A DNA stretch of 35,665 nt from Candidatus Binatia bacterium (GTDB lineage: Bacteria; Desulfobacterota; Binatia; Bin18), in the NCBI GenBank assembly GCA_022824615.1, contig JAJDZM010000022.1, positions 1 through 35,665 of the forward strand. The letters are read 5' to 3'. Below are positions 7,861 through 15,949 of the stretch, piece by piece. How positions within the stretch are numbered: the stretch's first letter is position 1; each line of letters opens with the position of its first letter. Both the position numbers and the translations under genes were made by a program. The notes beneath the pieces are model-generated. The model saw only the letters and a list, made by a program, of their open reading frames with translations. It made no database searches and was not told where the DNA came from.

Positions 7861-8733
7861 ATGCCGCTTTTCAGACTGGCATTGCTGCTGTGTATGACCG
7901 CCCCTCTGACTATCTGGCCGGTCGGGAGTGCTGCTGCGGACGGCGAGGGCAGGGCGACCGTTCAGTCTATAGAGGTCACGGCAGAACACGTCACGATCCA
8001 TCTGTCCTCCGCTTCAGTCTATACGCAGGCGGCGTTGCCCAAGGACCCGCTCAATGGACGGGCCGACCGTTGCTATGTTGATATCGGTGGGGTGTTGGGG
8101 CAGCAGGTAGAGCGCTGGTATTTTGGGGATGCGCACCGGGTCGAACGGGTCCGGGTGGCTCAGTTTCAGCCCCAGACGGTGCGCGTCGTGCTTGATCTCC
8201 TCACCGCTCAGCCCTGTCGGGTCGAGCAGGCGGTGAACCCGGACCGGCTGCAGATTATTGTTGGTCGTTCGACGTGGCAGACCCATACGACCAGCGTACG
8301 CCTCAAGCCGGCTGAACCACCAACTCCGACGGTCCGGCAAGAGCCTCCTCCTGAACAGCAGGTAGATCAAGTCGCCCGGCAGGAACCCGCCGCTGATTTT
8401 CAGGCATCTGGAACGCTTGAATATCTGGACCTGCGCACCCCGTTTTCATCCGAAACCCCACCAACGCAAGCCATCAGTATTTTCGATCAGCAAATAACCG
8501 AGGGGACCACTTCCCAATTAAGTCTCCTCGAGCGACAGACGACTGACGGGGCCGCTTCCCAGTTAAGCCTTCTCGGGCGGCAGACGACCGAGGGGACCGC
8601 TTCCCAATTCAGTCTTTTCAGCCAGCAGGCGATTGATGAGAAAACGCTTCAATTGGCGCCCCGCGGCCTGTACCTGCTACAAGAGGGACGCCAAGAGTCG
8701 GGTTCTTCGGTCACCGAGCGGCCTGGATGGTAA
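7861..8733 (+). CDS. Secreted AMIN-domain protein with C-terminal 15-residue repeats
   Basis: A 290-residue exported protein. The signal peptide is about residues 1-26 (hydrophobic core LALLLCMTAPLTIW, cleavage near SAAA-DG). The AMIN domain spans about 30-140 (VQSIEVTAEHVTIHL ... VRVAQFQPQTVRVVLDL); AMIN domains bind cell-wall or envelope components in AmiC and in secretin pilus proteins. Two Cys residues (RCYVD and QPCRV) are conserved with the AMIN domain of the next gene and could form a disulphide. A Pro/Gln-rich linker leads to three and a half tandem repeats of the form QTTEGTASQLSLLxR (211-270). The start is kept at 7861 because it gives a proper signal peptide, although there is no Shine-Dalgarno and the promoter abuts it. 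No enzymatic domain is seen. Confidence 0.75.
   Translation: MPLFRLALLLCMTAPLTIWPVGSAAADGEGRATVQSIEVTAEHVTIHLSSASVYTQAALPKDPLNGRADRCYVDIGGVLGQQVERWYFGDAHRVERVRVAQFQPQTVRVVLDLLTAQPCRVEQAVNPDRLQIIVGRSTWQTHTTSVRLKPAEPPTPTVRQEPPPEQQVDQVARQEPAADFQASGTLEYLDLRTPFSSETPPTQAISIFDQQITEGTTSQLSLLERQTTDGAASQLSLLGRQTTEGTASQFSLFSQQAIDEKTLQLAPRGLYLLQEGRQESGSSVTERPGW
8491..8670 (+). repeat. In-frame 45-bp tandem repeat inside the AMIN protein gene
   Basis: Three clear units (8491-8535, 8536-8580, 8581-8625) and a degenerate fourth (8626-8670). Units 2 and 3 begin CAGACGAC and share GGGRCCGCTTCCCA. Each encodes 15 residues of the form QTTEGTASQLSLLGR. Unit number is likely to vary between strains. Confidence 0.85.
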
Positions 8734-8851
8734 GCCCAGCCCGTTGCACGGTATAGGCATTTCGGATAGTCGCTGAATGTAATGACGCGCCGCTCATTTA
8801 TGACAGCTCAGCATTCTGATGAGCGCACAGTCTGACCCCTGATGTGACTCA

Positions 8852-10768
8852 ATGACATACACGCCCCCGCCGCACAACTTCTTCAGATACACCTCCTTGT
8901 GGGGGGTAGGGGGCTGGGTCGGTGTGTGTCTGCTCCTACTCACCTCGGCGGCTGTCGCTTCTTCCTCTCTCGTTCCCGTTCGGGCGATAACAGCCGAGAC
9001 TGACCACGTGCTGGTTACGCTGTCAGAGGCGGTATCCTTCACGCAAACGACGTTGCCCGGAGATGCCGAGCGTAACCTCAAGGACCGCTGCTATGTGGAC
9101 CTGACCCCCGCCGTACTTGACCGACAGGCGCAGCGCTATGTGGCTGTTGACTCGGCAGGGATTCTTCAGGTTCGGGCGGCCCAGTTTCGAGCCGATACGG
9201 TCCGGGTTGTTCTTGACCTGGCTGCCGCCCGGTCGTGTCAGGCGGCTTCCTTAGCCGACCCGCCACGTTTGCAGATTTCAATTGGCCCTCCCGCAGAAGA
9301 AACCCCTCGGGCTGACGCGACAACTGAGACTGAAAAGGCCATCGTTGGCGTCGAGGAGGAGGGCGCTGCGTCTCCCGCAGACACACCAGCCATAGAATCG
9401 CAAGTGCCGCCGCCGGATGCGTCTGCGCAAGCTGATATTCAGACACACCCGCCAGAGGAGGAGGAACCTGCGACCAGAGCGAGTGTGACCATCCATCCCC
9501 CGGACGAGCGTCCGAGTCGGGTGATCGCCTTGGAGGAAGCCTACCAGTTGGCTGTGGTCAACGAGGAACAGGTCGCCATCGCGGCGCGCGAGTTGGCAAA
9601 AGCGAAACTCCTGCCGTGGCGGGCGGTGGCGTTGATGGCGCCACGTGGAGAAATCGGCGGTGCTTATTCCCGCAATAAAGATGAGATTGCCTTTAATGCA
9701 CCGCCCGAAGCGCGGGGTCTTTTTGGTGGCTCCTCGGTCATCCGCCCGCGGGACAACTGGCTGAGTACGTTTCAAGTCACCCAGCCACTTATCGAACCCT
9801 CGTTTTTCTCGTCTTGGCGACTCGGCAAAGACGCGGTTCGCGAGGAGGAAGAGCGCTATGAGTTCACTGTTCGCAGCGTGCTGTTCGGCGTTGCTCAAGC
9901 CTACTACGAGGTGTTGCGGTTTGAGGCCCAAGTCAAGGTCGCCCAAGATACCCTGAAGCTTGCTCAAGAGGAACTGAAACGGGCGCACGTCCGATTTCGT
10001 GTCGGTGAGGTCACAAAGACCGACATCTTGCGCGCCGAGGTTGCGGTCGAACGGGCCAGCCGCGCCCTGGTCGTTGACCGGAACCGTCTGAAACTCGCCC
10101 GTACGGTGCTGGCCCGGACCGTGGGGCTGTCGGAAACGGTCGGTGTGCTGGAACCCACTCCACCCCAGGCAGTCGAGAGTGACTATACCAGCCTGCTTGA
10201 CCAAGCGTATGCCCAGCGTCAGGACCTGCGCGCGCAGAATCTCGCCGTTCGGGTTGCGCGCGAACGCAAGAACCTTGTCCTGACCCGCTACTTTCCACAG
10301 GTTGACGCCCAGTTCTCCTATCCCCGGCTTGATCCGGAGACCTTTGCCAACCGGGATGAATTCTGGACCTTGTTTGTGAATCTCCGCTGGCCGCTCTTTG
10401 ACGGCGGGAATCGGGAACTCGACCTGCTTGAGGCCAACGAGACGCTTTCTCAGACGGAATTGCGCGTGACTGAACTGGAGAAAGAGATTCGGGTTGAGGT
10501 CCGGGAAGCGCTATTAAGCGTTGAGACCTTACACGCCACGCTGGAGACCCTGCACAAAGAGGTCGCGCTCGCCCGCGAGAATTATGAGATGACGTCGAGG
10601 CAATACCGGGTCGGGCTCTCGACCAGCCTCGATGTCAATACCTCGCTGAATACCCTCAACCAGGTTCGGACCCAACTGATCGATCAAACCTATACCTACC
10701 AGATCGCCTTGCTGAATCTCGACAACGCCGTTGGTATCTTTGCCCAGGACTACCTGCCTCAACGCTGA
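8852..10768 (+). CDS. AMIN domain-TolC family outer-membrane efflux protein fusion
   Basis: A 638-residue protein. The N-terminal signal segment is about 1-37 (VGVCLLLLTSAAVASS). An AMIN domain (about 40-150) has the same RCYVD and RSCQ cysteines as the preceding protein. A Pro/Glu-rich linker (150-225) follows, then a complete TolC/OEP region (about 228-635) with two long-helix repeats: ALEEAYQLAVVNEEQVAIAA, AQDTLKLAQEELKRAHVRF, RVGEVTKTDILRAEV and RQYRVGLSTSLDVNTSLNTL. TolC proteins form trimeric outer-membrane tunnels for tripartite efflux or secretion. The AMIN domain could anchor the tunnel to peptidoglycan. No inner-membrane pump or adaptor gene adjoins it, so its partner is encoded elsewhere or is the exporter at 25782. 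No Shine-Dalgarno is visible. It ends overlapping folE by 10 bp, tail to tail. Confidence 0.88.
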   Translation: MTYTPPPHNFFRYTSLWGVGGWVGVCLLLLTSAAVASSSLVPVRAITAETDHVLVTLSEAVSFTQTTLPGDAERNLKDRCYVDLTPAVLDRQAQRYVAVDSAGILQVRAAQFRADTVRVVLDLAAARSCQAASLADPPRLQISIGPPAEETPRADATTETEKAIVGVEEEGAASPADTPAIESQVPPPDASAQADIQTHPPEEEEPATRASVTIHPPDERPSRVIALEEAYQLAVVNEEQVAIAARELAKAKLLPWRAVALMAPRGEIGGAYSRNKDEIAFNAPPEARGLFGGSSVIRPRDNWLSTFQVTQPLIEPSFFSSWRLGKDAVREEEERYEFTVRSVLFGVAQAYYEVLRFEAQVKVAQDTLKLAQEELKRAHVRFRVGEVTKTDILRAEVAVERASRALVVDRNRLKLARTVLARTVGLSETVGVLEPTPPQAVESDYTSLLDQAYAQRQDLRAQNLAVRVARERKNLVLTRYFPQVDAQFSYPRLDPETFANRDEFWTLFVNLRWPLFDGGNRELDLLEANETLSQTELRVTELEKEIRVEVREALLSVETLHATLETLHKEVALARENYEMTSRQYRVGLSTSLDVNTSLNTLNQVRTQLIDQTYTYQIALLNLDNAVGIFAQDYLPQR

Positions 10769-11391
10769 CGCCCGTTGACGAGGGTAATAAATTCTTCCCG
10801 TGTTTCCTGATGGGTCCGAAAGGCGCCCAGGGTGGCGCTGGTCGTGACGATTGAGTTCTGCTTTTCCACTCCCCGCATCCGCATGCAGAGGTGTTCGGCA
10901 GTGATGATGACGCCAACGCCGAGCGGGTTGAGCTCTTCCATGAGGGTGTTGGCCACTTGGGTGGTGATCCGTTCCTGGACCTGCAAGCGCCGGGCGTACA
11001 CGTCAACCAGGCGGGCAACCTTGCTGATCCCCACAATACGCTTGTCTGGAATATAGGCCACATTGGCCCGGCCAAAAAAGGGCAGGATATGGTGCTCGCA
11101 CATGGAAAAGAAGTCGATATCCTTGACGACAATCATTTCTGAGTAGTCTTCCTCGGTAAAAATCGCGTTGTTAATGACTTCTTTCGGATCCTGTTGATAA
11201 CCTTTGGTGAGATATTCAAACGCACGGGCCACCCGATACGGAGTCTTGAGTAAACCTTCCCGATTGGGGTCTTCTCCCATGTGTTTGAGAATATTGCGCA
11301 CGTGTCCCTCGATACCGTCTGGTGAGTCCGGCGCTGTCTGAGAGTCCAGTTCTGAGTGCATCTCATTGTATAGGGCGCGTTGCGAGCTCAT
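10759..11391 (-). CDS. folE: GTP cyclohydrolase I
   Basis: A 210-residue cytoplasmic enzyme converting GTP to dihydroneopterin triphosphate, the first step of folate biosynthesis. The catalytic zinc ligands are Cys98 and His101 (SMCEHHILPFFG) and Cys169 (EHLCMRMRG). The substrate loop KTPYRVARAFEYLTKGY and the region IVGISKVARLVDVYARRLQ are standard for the type I enzyme. The first 25 residues are variable. AAGGAG lies about 11 bases before the ATG at 11391; the internal ATG at residue 11 has no ribosome site. It converges on the TolC-fusion gene with a 10-bp overlap, and no other folate gene adjoins. Confidence 0.96.
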   Translation of the reverse strand: MSSQRALYNEMHSELDSQTAPDSPDGIEGHVRNILKHMGEDPNREGLLKTPYRVARAFEYLTKGYQQDPKEVINNAIFTEEDYSEMIVVKDIDFFSMCEHHILPFFGRANVAYIPDKRIVGISKVARLVDVYARRLQVQERITTQVANTLMEELNPLGVGVIITAEHLCMRMRGVEKQNSIVTTSATLGAFRTHQETREEFITLVNGRQR

Positions 11392-11493
11392 ACCAGTATA
11401 CCGCTCCTTACTGCATATCCTGTTATTGCCAAGAGAAGAAGAGAAACACTATAGCGAGTCCGGACCGTCTGGATAAGCGGGGCGTGCTCAGCG

Positions 11494-13098
11494 CTACATG
11501 CGAAATACCCCGACCTGATGATCGGGAATGGGCGCGTTGAGTGACATGGCAATGCTGAGCCCGAGGACGTTCCGGGTCTCTGTGGGGTCAAGGATGCCGT
11601 CATCCCACAGGCGCGCGGTCGAGTAGTAGGGGCTGCCCTCTTCCTCATATTTCGCCAGCGTCGGCGCGGTAAATGCCTGCTGTTCCTCCGCGCTCATTGT
11701 CTCTCCTCTGGCCGCCAGTTGCTGGAGCTTGACGGTCAGCAGGACCGATGACGCCTGCTCTCCGCCCATGACCGAAATCCGGGAATTCGGCCACATAAAG
11801 AGCAAACGTGGCGAATACGCCCGACCACACATGCCGTAGTTGCCCGCACCATGAGACGCGCCAATGAGCACGCTGAACTTGGGCACTTGGGCATTGGCTA
11901 CGGCGTGGACCATTTTCGCCCCATCTTTGGCAATGCCTCCCTGTTCGTACTGCTTGCCAACCATAAAGCCGGTGATGTTCTGGAGGAACAGCAGCGGGAT
12001 TTTCCGCTGATTGCACAGCTCAATAAAGTGGGTGGCTTTGAGGGCGGACTCAGAAAACAGTACACCATTATTGGCCACAATACCGATCAGATAGCCGTGC
12101 AGGCGGGCAAATCCTGTCACGACCGTCGGACTGTAGCGCGGCTTGAACTCGTGGAAACGGCTGCCATCGACCAGGCGCGCAATGACCTCGTGTATATCGT
12201 ATGGGACGCGGGTATCGTGCGGAATCACGCCGTATAACTCGGCCGGGTCGTAGGCCGGGTCTTCCGGCGTTTCCCGGTCGAGCGGGAATTTCTGGGGTCG
12301 GGGTAAATTCTCGAAAATAGAGCGGGTGATTTCCAGGGCGTGGGTATCATCCTCGGCCAGGTGGTCCGATACGCCGGACACCCGTGTATGTACGTCTCCG
12401 CCGCCGAGTTCTTCCGCCGTCACTTCCTCACCTGTCGCCGCCTTTACCAGCGGCGGACCGCCCAGAAAAATGGTGCCCTGACCTTTGACAATCACGTTTT
12501 CATCCGCCATGGCCGGTACATACGCTCCCCCGGCCGTGCACGACCCCATCACCACGGCGATCTGCGGGATACCCTGGGCGGACATGCGGGCTTCGTTATA
12601 GAAAATACGCCCAAAGTGTTCGCGGTCCGGAAAAATATCGGCCTGAAAGGGCAGGTTGGCACCGCCGGAATCCACCAAGTACACACACGGCAGGCGGTTC
12701 TCCTGGCCGATTTCCTGGGCACGCAGGTGCTTTTTGACGGTCATGGGATAATAGGTGCCGCCTTTGACCGTTGCATCGTTGGAAACAATGACGGACTCGC
12801 GGCCCTGAATCAGCCCGACGCCGGTGACAATGCCGGCCGAGGGCGGATTGTCATACATGCCGTGAGCGGCCAGGGGAGACAGCTCCAGAAACGGCGTATT
12901 CGGGTCAAGCAGGGCCTCGATCCGTTCGCGGGGCAGCAGTTTCCCTCGGGCCTTATGCCGCTCGCGCGACGCTTCCGGCCCACCCAGCCGGGCCGCAGCC
13001 GTCTCTTTTTTGAGGCTGTCCACCAAGGCGGCCATATGGGCCGTGTTGTCCTGGAACTCGGGTGAGCGCGTTTTGATCTTGCTTTCAATGCGATCCAT
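11494..13098 (-). CDS. Acyl-CoA carboxylase carboxyltransferase, methylcrotonyl-CoA carboxylase beta type
   Basis: A 534-residue carboxyltransferase (537-541 if an upstream ATG at 13113 or 13119 is used; [16 protein letters not shown] is the expected family N-terminus). The N-terminal half has the acyl-CoA region [13 protein letters not shown] and [14 protein letters not shown]; the C-terminal half has the carboxybiotin region [16 protein letters not shown] and the [16 protein letters not shown] stretch. These are signatures of the MccB/LiuB branch, which carboxylates 3-methylcrotonyl-CoA in leucine degradation; geranyl-CoA carboxylase beta is a close alternative. The biotin carboxylase/biotin carrier alpha subunit, dehydrogenase and hydratase that usually sit in a liu operon are absent, so the partner is encoded elsewhere. 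No clear Shine-Dalgarno was found. Confidence 0.88.
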   Translation of the reverse strand: MDRIESKIKTRSPEFQDNTAHMAALVDSLKKETAAARLGGPEASRERHKARGKLLPRERIEALLDPNTPFLELSPLAAHGMYDNPPSAGIVTGVGLIQGRESVIVSNDATVKGGTYYPMTVKKHLRAQEIGQENRLPCVYLVDSGGANLPFQADIFPDREHFGRIFYNEARMSAQGIPQIAVVMGSCTAGGAYVPAMADENVIVKGQGTIFLGGPPLVKAATGEEVTAEELGGGDVHTRVSGVSDHLAEDDTHALEITRSIFENLPRPQKFPLDRETPEDPAYDPAELYGVIPHDTRVPYDIHEVIARLVDGSRFHEFKPRYSPTVVTGFARLHGYLIGIVANNGVLFSESALKATHFIELCNQRKIPLLFLQNITGFMVGKQYEQGGIAKDGAKMVHAVANAQVPKFSVLIGASHGAGNYGMCGRAYSPRLLFMWPNSRISVMGGEQASSVLLTVKLQQLAARGETMSAEEQQAFTAPTLAKYEEEGSPYYSTARLWDDGILDPTETRNVLGLSIAMSLNAPIPDHQVGVFRM

Positions 13099-13180
13099 AA
13101 GGGAGTAAACCATCCTCATTTATCGGGTAGGTCATTCGGCCCCAAACAGTCCTCTCAATTCTGGAGTATATCGCGGCTCG

Positions 13181-13352
13181 TCACCGCTGGCGGTAGACCT
13201 CTCGGCGGTGTGCCACTCGCACGACAAGGACGACAAGCGAGTCGTCGTTCTCCCAAACGATCAATGGCATTCACAATGCGTCGTCGGTCTCGGTGTGGGA
13301 TTCGAGCCAGTTCCTTAGCCGCGCTCCGCTTAATCCGAACCGAGTAGCTCAT
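13181..13352 (-). pseudogene. RelE-family toxin with internal frameshifting deletion
   Basis: The first 34 or so codons read MSYSVRIKRSAAKELARIPH and RDRRRIVNAIDRLG, a standard RelE N-terminus. The final 23 codons, in the +1 frame, read ENDDSLVVLVVRVAHRREVY and end in a stop at 13181, a standard RelE C-terminus. The middle 25 or so residues (usually the central strands with the L..L.G..YR.R.GDYR pattern) are missing, so a deletion has joined the two ends out of frame. Translation from the ATG instead runs into 30 non-family residues. The start overlaps the upstream RHH antitoxin by 23 bp. The toxin should be inactive. Confidence 0.8.
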
Positions 13353-13554
13353 GCCTGACCTGAGCCCAGTCCAATATCGGGTCGGCGGGGTCGCGAAGCC
13401 GCCTCAGGGCTACAGTGAGGTCGTCAAAATCCTCCAGATAGCGTTCCACTGCTTGGCGAACAATGTCCGCGCGGCTCCGGTTCAATTCCTTGGCGGCCGT
13501 GTCCAAGGCTTCGACTAATGTATCTGGCAGGCGCGCAGTTATCTGGTGCGTCAT
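13330..13554 (-). CDS. Ribbon-helix-helix (CopG/RelB-like) antitoxin
   Basis: A 74-residue protein. MTHQITARLPDTLVEALDTA begins with the short beta strand that RHH dimers insert in the DNA major groove, followed by two helices (AAKELNRSRADIVRQAVERYL). The C-terminal half (TVALRRLRDPADPILDWAQV) is the toxin-binding tail. GGAG lies 5 bases before the ATG at 13554. It overlaps the RelE gene downstream by 23 bp, the normal arrangement, but that toxin is broken, so the antitoxin may persist as an orphan regulator. It ends no more than 20 bases from the neighbouring LLM gene. Confidence 0.85.
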   Translation of the reverse strand: MTHQITARLPDTLVEALDTAAKELNRSRADIVRQAVERYLEDFDDLTVALRRLRDPADPILDWAQVRHELLGSD

Positions 13555-13570
13555 GGATTCTCCAGAGCCA

Positions 13571-14506
13571 TCACGAGACGAAGTGGGGAACAATTTTTTG
13601 TCCAAAGGTCTCAACCTGGCCTACCAACTGATCCGGTGGGGCAATGGGCCAGAGCACGAACTTGGAGCAGCCCTCATCAATATAGGACTGGACTTTCTCC
13701 ATGCACATCTCTGCCGGCCCGATCGCCGAGCGGGCGATCAGCGGTTCGGCTGACATGGTGGGAAAGTCAGACAAAAACGCACGCGCGATCTCGTCGGCCT
13801 TTTTTTGGTTCTCATTGATGTGGGTAAAAATCAGTACGCCGGTTTCGTCCGGGTCCACCTCGCGGTCGTACTGTTTGCCGTACGAGATCAGCTTCTCCAA
13901 CCCAACCGCATATTCCTGGGGAGTGACGAGTGAGGGAAACCAGCCGTCGCCATAGCGCGCCGTGCGTTTGATGGCCAAATCGCTGCCGCCGCCAATCCAG
14001 ACATCGAGGGCGCCCTTTGCCGGACGGGGTTCAATGGTCACGTCTTCAAACTGATAAAACTCGCCCTGATGGGTCACATTGGGGCCTGCCCAGAGCTTGC
14101 GCATGACTTCAACCGCTTCCGCCATGCGTTTGCCCCGTTTTTCCAGTGGCACGCCGCATGCCTGGCAGTCTTTGGGGTCGCTCCCCAGGCCGACCGCCAT
14201 GATGACTCGGTTACAACTGCCCGACAGATAATCCAGGGTCGCATAGGTTTTGGCAACCTGAACCGGATCGCGGGCCGGCATGGTCAACACGCTCGGACCC
14301 ATTTTGATACGCTTCGTGCGACCGGCCCACATGGCCATGATACAGGCCGTGTCAAACGAAGGATTGCGCGCCACAATATGATCGGACAGCCAGATGGAGT
14401 CGATGCCCTGATCCTCGGCTCGCTCAGCGTAGTCACAGATTGTGTCCGGACTCGGTAAGCCCAGTCCCCACAACCCAAAGCCAATACCTATTTTCGTTCC
14501 GCCCAT
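13571..14506 (-). CDS. LLM-class flavin/F420-dependent oxidoreductase
   Basis: A 311-residue TIM-barrel oxidoreductase of the luciferase-like fold. IGIGFGLWGLGLPSPDTICD forms the first strand, GIDSIWLSDHIVARNP carries the conserved acidic/His cofactor loop, and GGSDLAIKRTARYGDGWFP is the family's phosphate-binding loop near the C-terminus. F420-binding and FMN-binding members cannot be separated safely; the pattern is closest to F420-dependent types. GGGAG 7 bases upstream decides the ATG at 14506 over a longer frame opening at 14575. The cytoplasmic substrate is unknown. A second LLM gene and a fragment of a third lie at 23633-24921. Confidence 0.85.
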   Translation of the reverse strand: MGGTKIGIGFGLWGLGLPSPDTICDYAERAEDQGIDSIWLSDHIVARNPSFDTACIMAMWAGRTKRIKMGPSVLTMPARDPVQVAKTYATLDYLSGSCNRVIMAVGLGSDPKDCQACGVPLEKRGKRMAEAVEVMRKLWAGPNVTHQGEFYQFEDVTIEPRPAKGALDVWIGGGSDLAIKRTARYGDGWFPSLVTPQEYAVGLEKLISYGKQYDREVDPDETGVLIFTHINENQKKADEIARAFLSDFPTMSAEPLIARSAIGPAEMCMEKVQSYIDEGCSKFVLWPIAPPDQLVGQVETFGQKIVPHFVS

Positions 14507-14656
14507 GTGAACACTCCCTGTTTTGGTCAAGATTGCCGGGTACTGTACCAGAAAGCGCAGGATGCGGAACGGCATTTGTGCTCTGATGACCTTGTCTTCT
14601 CTTTGAGCGGAATGCTAGTGTTCGTTGAACATTTGAGTAACATAGAGGATGTTCAT

Positions 14657-14911
14657 ATGAAATTCGTCAGCGTTCGAGAACTCCGGCTTCAAACTCCCGA
14701 TGTGCTCAAGCGGGTTGCCAGAGGAGAGAAAGTCATCGTGACGAAACGTGGAAAACCGCAAGCTGCGCTGGTGAAACTGACCGAAGACGACATTGACGAT
14801 CTCGTTCTCACCCAACCACATTTCATTGAGGAGATCGACGCGGCGAAGCAGGAATACGAAGAAGAGGGTGGCGTATCGCTCCAGCAGGCAAAGGAACTGT
14901 TGACGGACTAA
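14657..14911 (+). CDS. Phd/YefM-family antitoxin
   Basis: An 84-residue protein starting MKFVSVRELRLQTPDVLKRV and continuing ARGEKVIVTKRGKPQAALVK, the typical Phd/YefM DNA-binding and dimerisation fold. The acidic tail from about residue 45 (EEIDAAKQEYEEEGG) would wrap the toxin. GAGG lies 8 bases before the ATG at 14657; the frame is open further upstream but without support. It is joined to the RelE-family toxin gene by a one-base stop/start overlap (TAATG), as in translationally coupled toxin-antitoxin operons. The pair probably represses itself. Confidence 0.88.
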   Translation: MKFVSVRELRLQTPDVLKRVARGEKVIVTKRGKPQAALVKLTEDDIDDLVLTQPHFIEEIDAAKQEYEEEGGVSLQQAKELLTD

Positions 14912-15183
14912 TGGCGCACCGGCTTGTTGAGATCGCCCCGCGAGCCCTCCGAGACCTGCGGAGGCTTCCCTCCGCTGCCAGGAAGCAGATTCTCGAAGAT
15001 TTCTCGGTTCTCGAAACAACGCCTTGGCCCGGACCGCCAAAAATTAAAAAGCTCAGGGGATACGAACTCTATCGTCTCAGAACCGGGACCTATCGGTCTG
15101 TTTTCGAGAATCGAGGAAAGACCATCGTTATTTTGCGAGTAATAGACCGAAAAGACCTTGAACGACTCTTACGGGGATTATGA
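14911..15183 (+). CDS. RelE/ParE-family toxin
   Basis: A complete 90-residue toxin: VEIAPRALRDLRRLPSAARK helices, then KKLRGYELYRLRTGTYRSVF strands and the C-terminal TIVILRVIDRKDLERLL. Central Arg residues of the YRLRTGTYRSVF strand fit RelE-type mRNA-cleaving toxins, but ParE-type gyrase poisons share the fold and the target is not proven. It starts inside the antitoxin stop codon. Its stop overlaps the convergent histidine phosphatase by 6 bp. Unlike the RelE at 13181-13352, this copy keeps the central strand region. Confidence 0.88.
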   Translation: MAHRLVEIAPRALRDLRRLPSAARKQILEDFSVLETTPWPGPPKIKKLRGYELYRLRTGTYRSVFENRGKTIVILRVIDRKDLERLLRGL

Positions 15184-15837
15184 CTCACGCAAATCCGTGG
15201 ACAAATGATGCCGGTCATTCAATGCAGCCAGTCGCCACATCGCAAAAGGGCCGAACTCGGTGAAAATCAGGCTGCTGATCGAGGCCAGATCAATTTTGAG
15301 ACGATGAACCTGAGCGAGATCAAGACCCAGCGCGGCGCAGAGCATGACCGCAATCGTCAGCGTGTGGCTGACCACGACAACCGGTCCGGTCAACTCGTGT
15401 GGGTCGTGCTGCCGCAGCCGGTCAAGAATGGGACAGGCGCGCTGCTGGACGGCGCTTAACGGTTCGCCCCCTGGTGGAGCGGTCCCTGCCGGGTCGGCCA
15501 GCCAGCGCTCGAAAAAGCCCGGATAGTCTTGCATCAACTCCGGGCCGGTCAGCCCTTCTAGCCGACCCTGGTCCCATGCCTTGAGTTCGTCATAACACTC
15601 CGGTGAGACCGCGTGCGCTTGGGCGATTAATGCTGCGGTATCGTGCGCGCGTTGCAGCGGGCTGGTCAGGACTCGACAGATGGGCTTGTGCTCAAGTGCG
15701 TTTGCCACTGCCCGCGCTTGGCGGCGGCCTTTCTGGGTCAGCGGGATATCGGTCACGCCCTGGCAGCGACCCTCTTCGTTCCAGGCTGTCTCTCCGTGAC
15801 GGATCAGATATACTGTCGGTGGATTCTGGTTGGGCAT
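15178..15837 (-). CDS. Histidine phosphatase family protein (phosphoglycerate mutase-like)
   Basis: A 219-residue enzyme with the catalytic motif LIRHGETAWN (Arg13, His14) near the N-terminus, LTSPLQRAHDTA around residue 60 and a second catalytic His in VVVVSHTLTI at about residue 155. Members are phosphatases or mutases for small phospho-compounds; candidates include cobalamin-pathway CobC-like and GpmB-like activities. The WDQGRLEGLTGPEL motif fits that broad group. Most homologues have Gly after the second His; here it is Thr. There is no strong Shine-Dalgarno. It is tail-to-tail with the RelE toxin with a short overlap; no cobalamin genes are nearby, so its substrate stays open. Confidence 0.85.
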   Translation of the reverse strand: MPNQNPPTVYLIRHGETAWNEEGRCQGVTDIPLTQKGRRQARAVANALEHKPICRVLTSPLQRAHDTAALIAQAHAVSPECYDELKAWDQGRLEGLTGPELMQDYPGFFERWLADPAGTAPPGGEPLSAVQQRACPILDRLRQHDPHELTGPVVVVSHTLTIAVMLCAALGLDLAQVHRLKIDLASISSLIFTEFGPFAMWRLAALNDRHHLSTDLRES

Positions 15838-15949
15838 AGTTGTGTCTCATGATTATGGATGACAACACAGACTCGAAGCCAAACTCGACCGCATCCGGGC
15901 GCAACTGGATGAAGCGCATACTCGCCTAGAAGGGACATCCTCATCTCCC

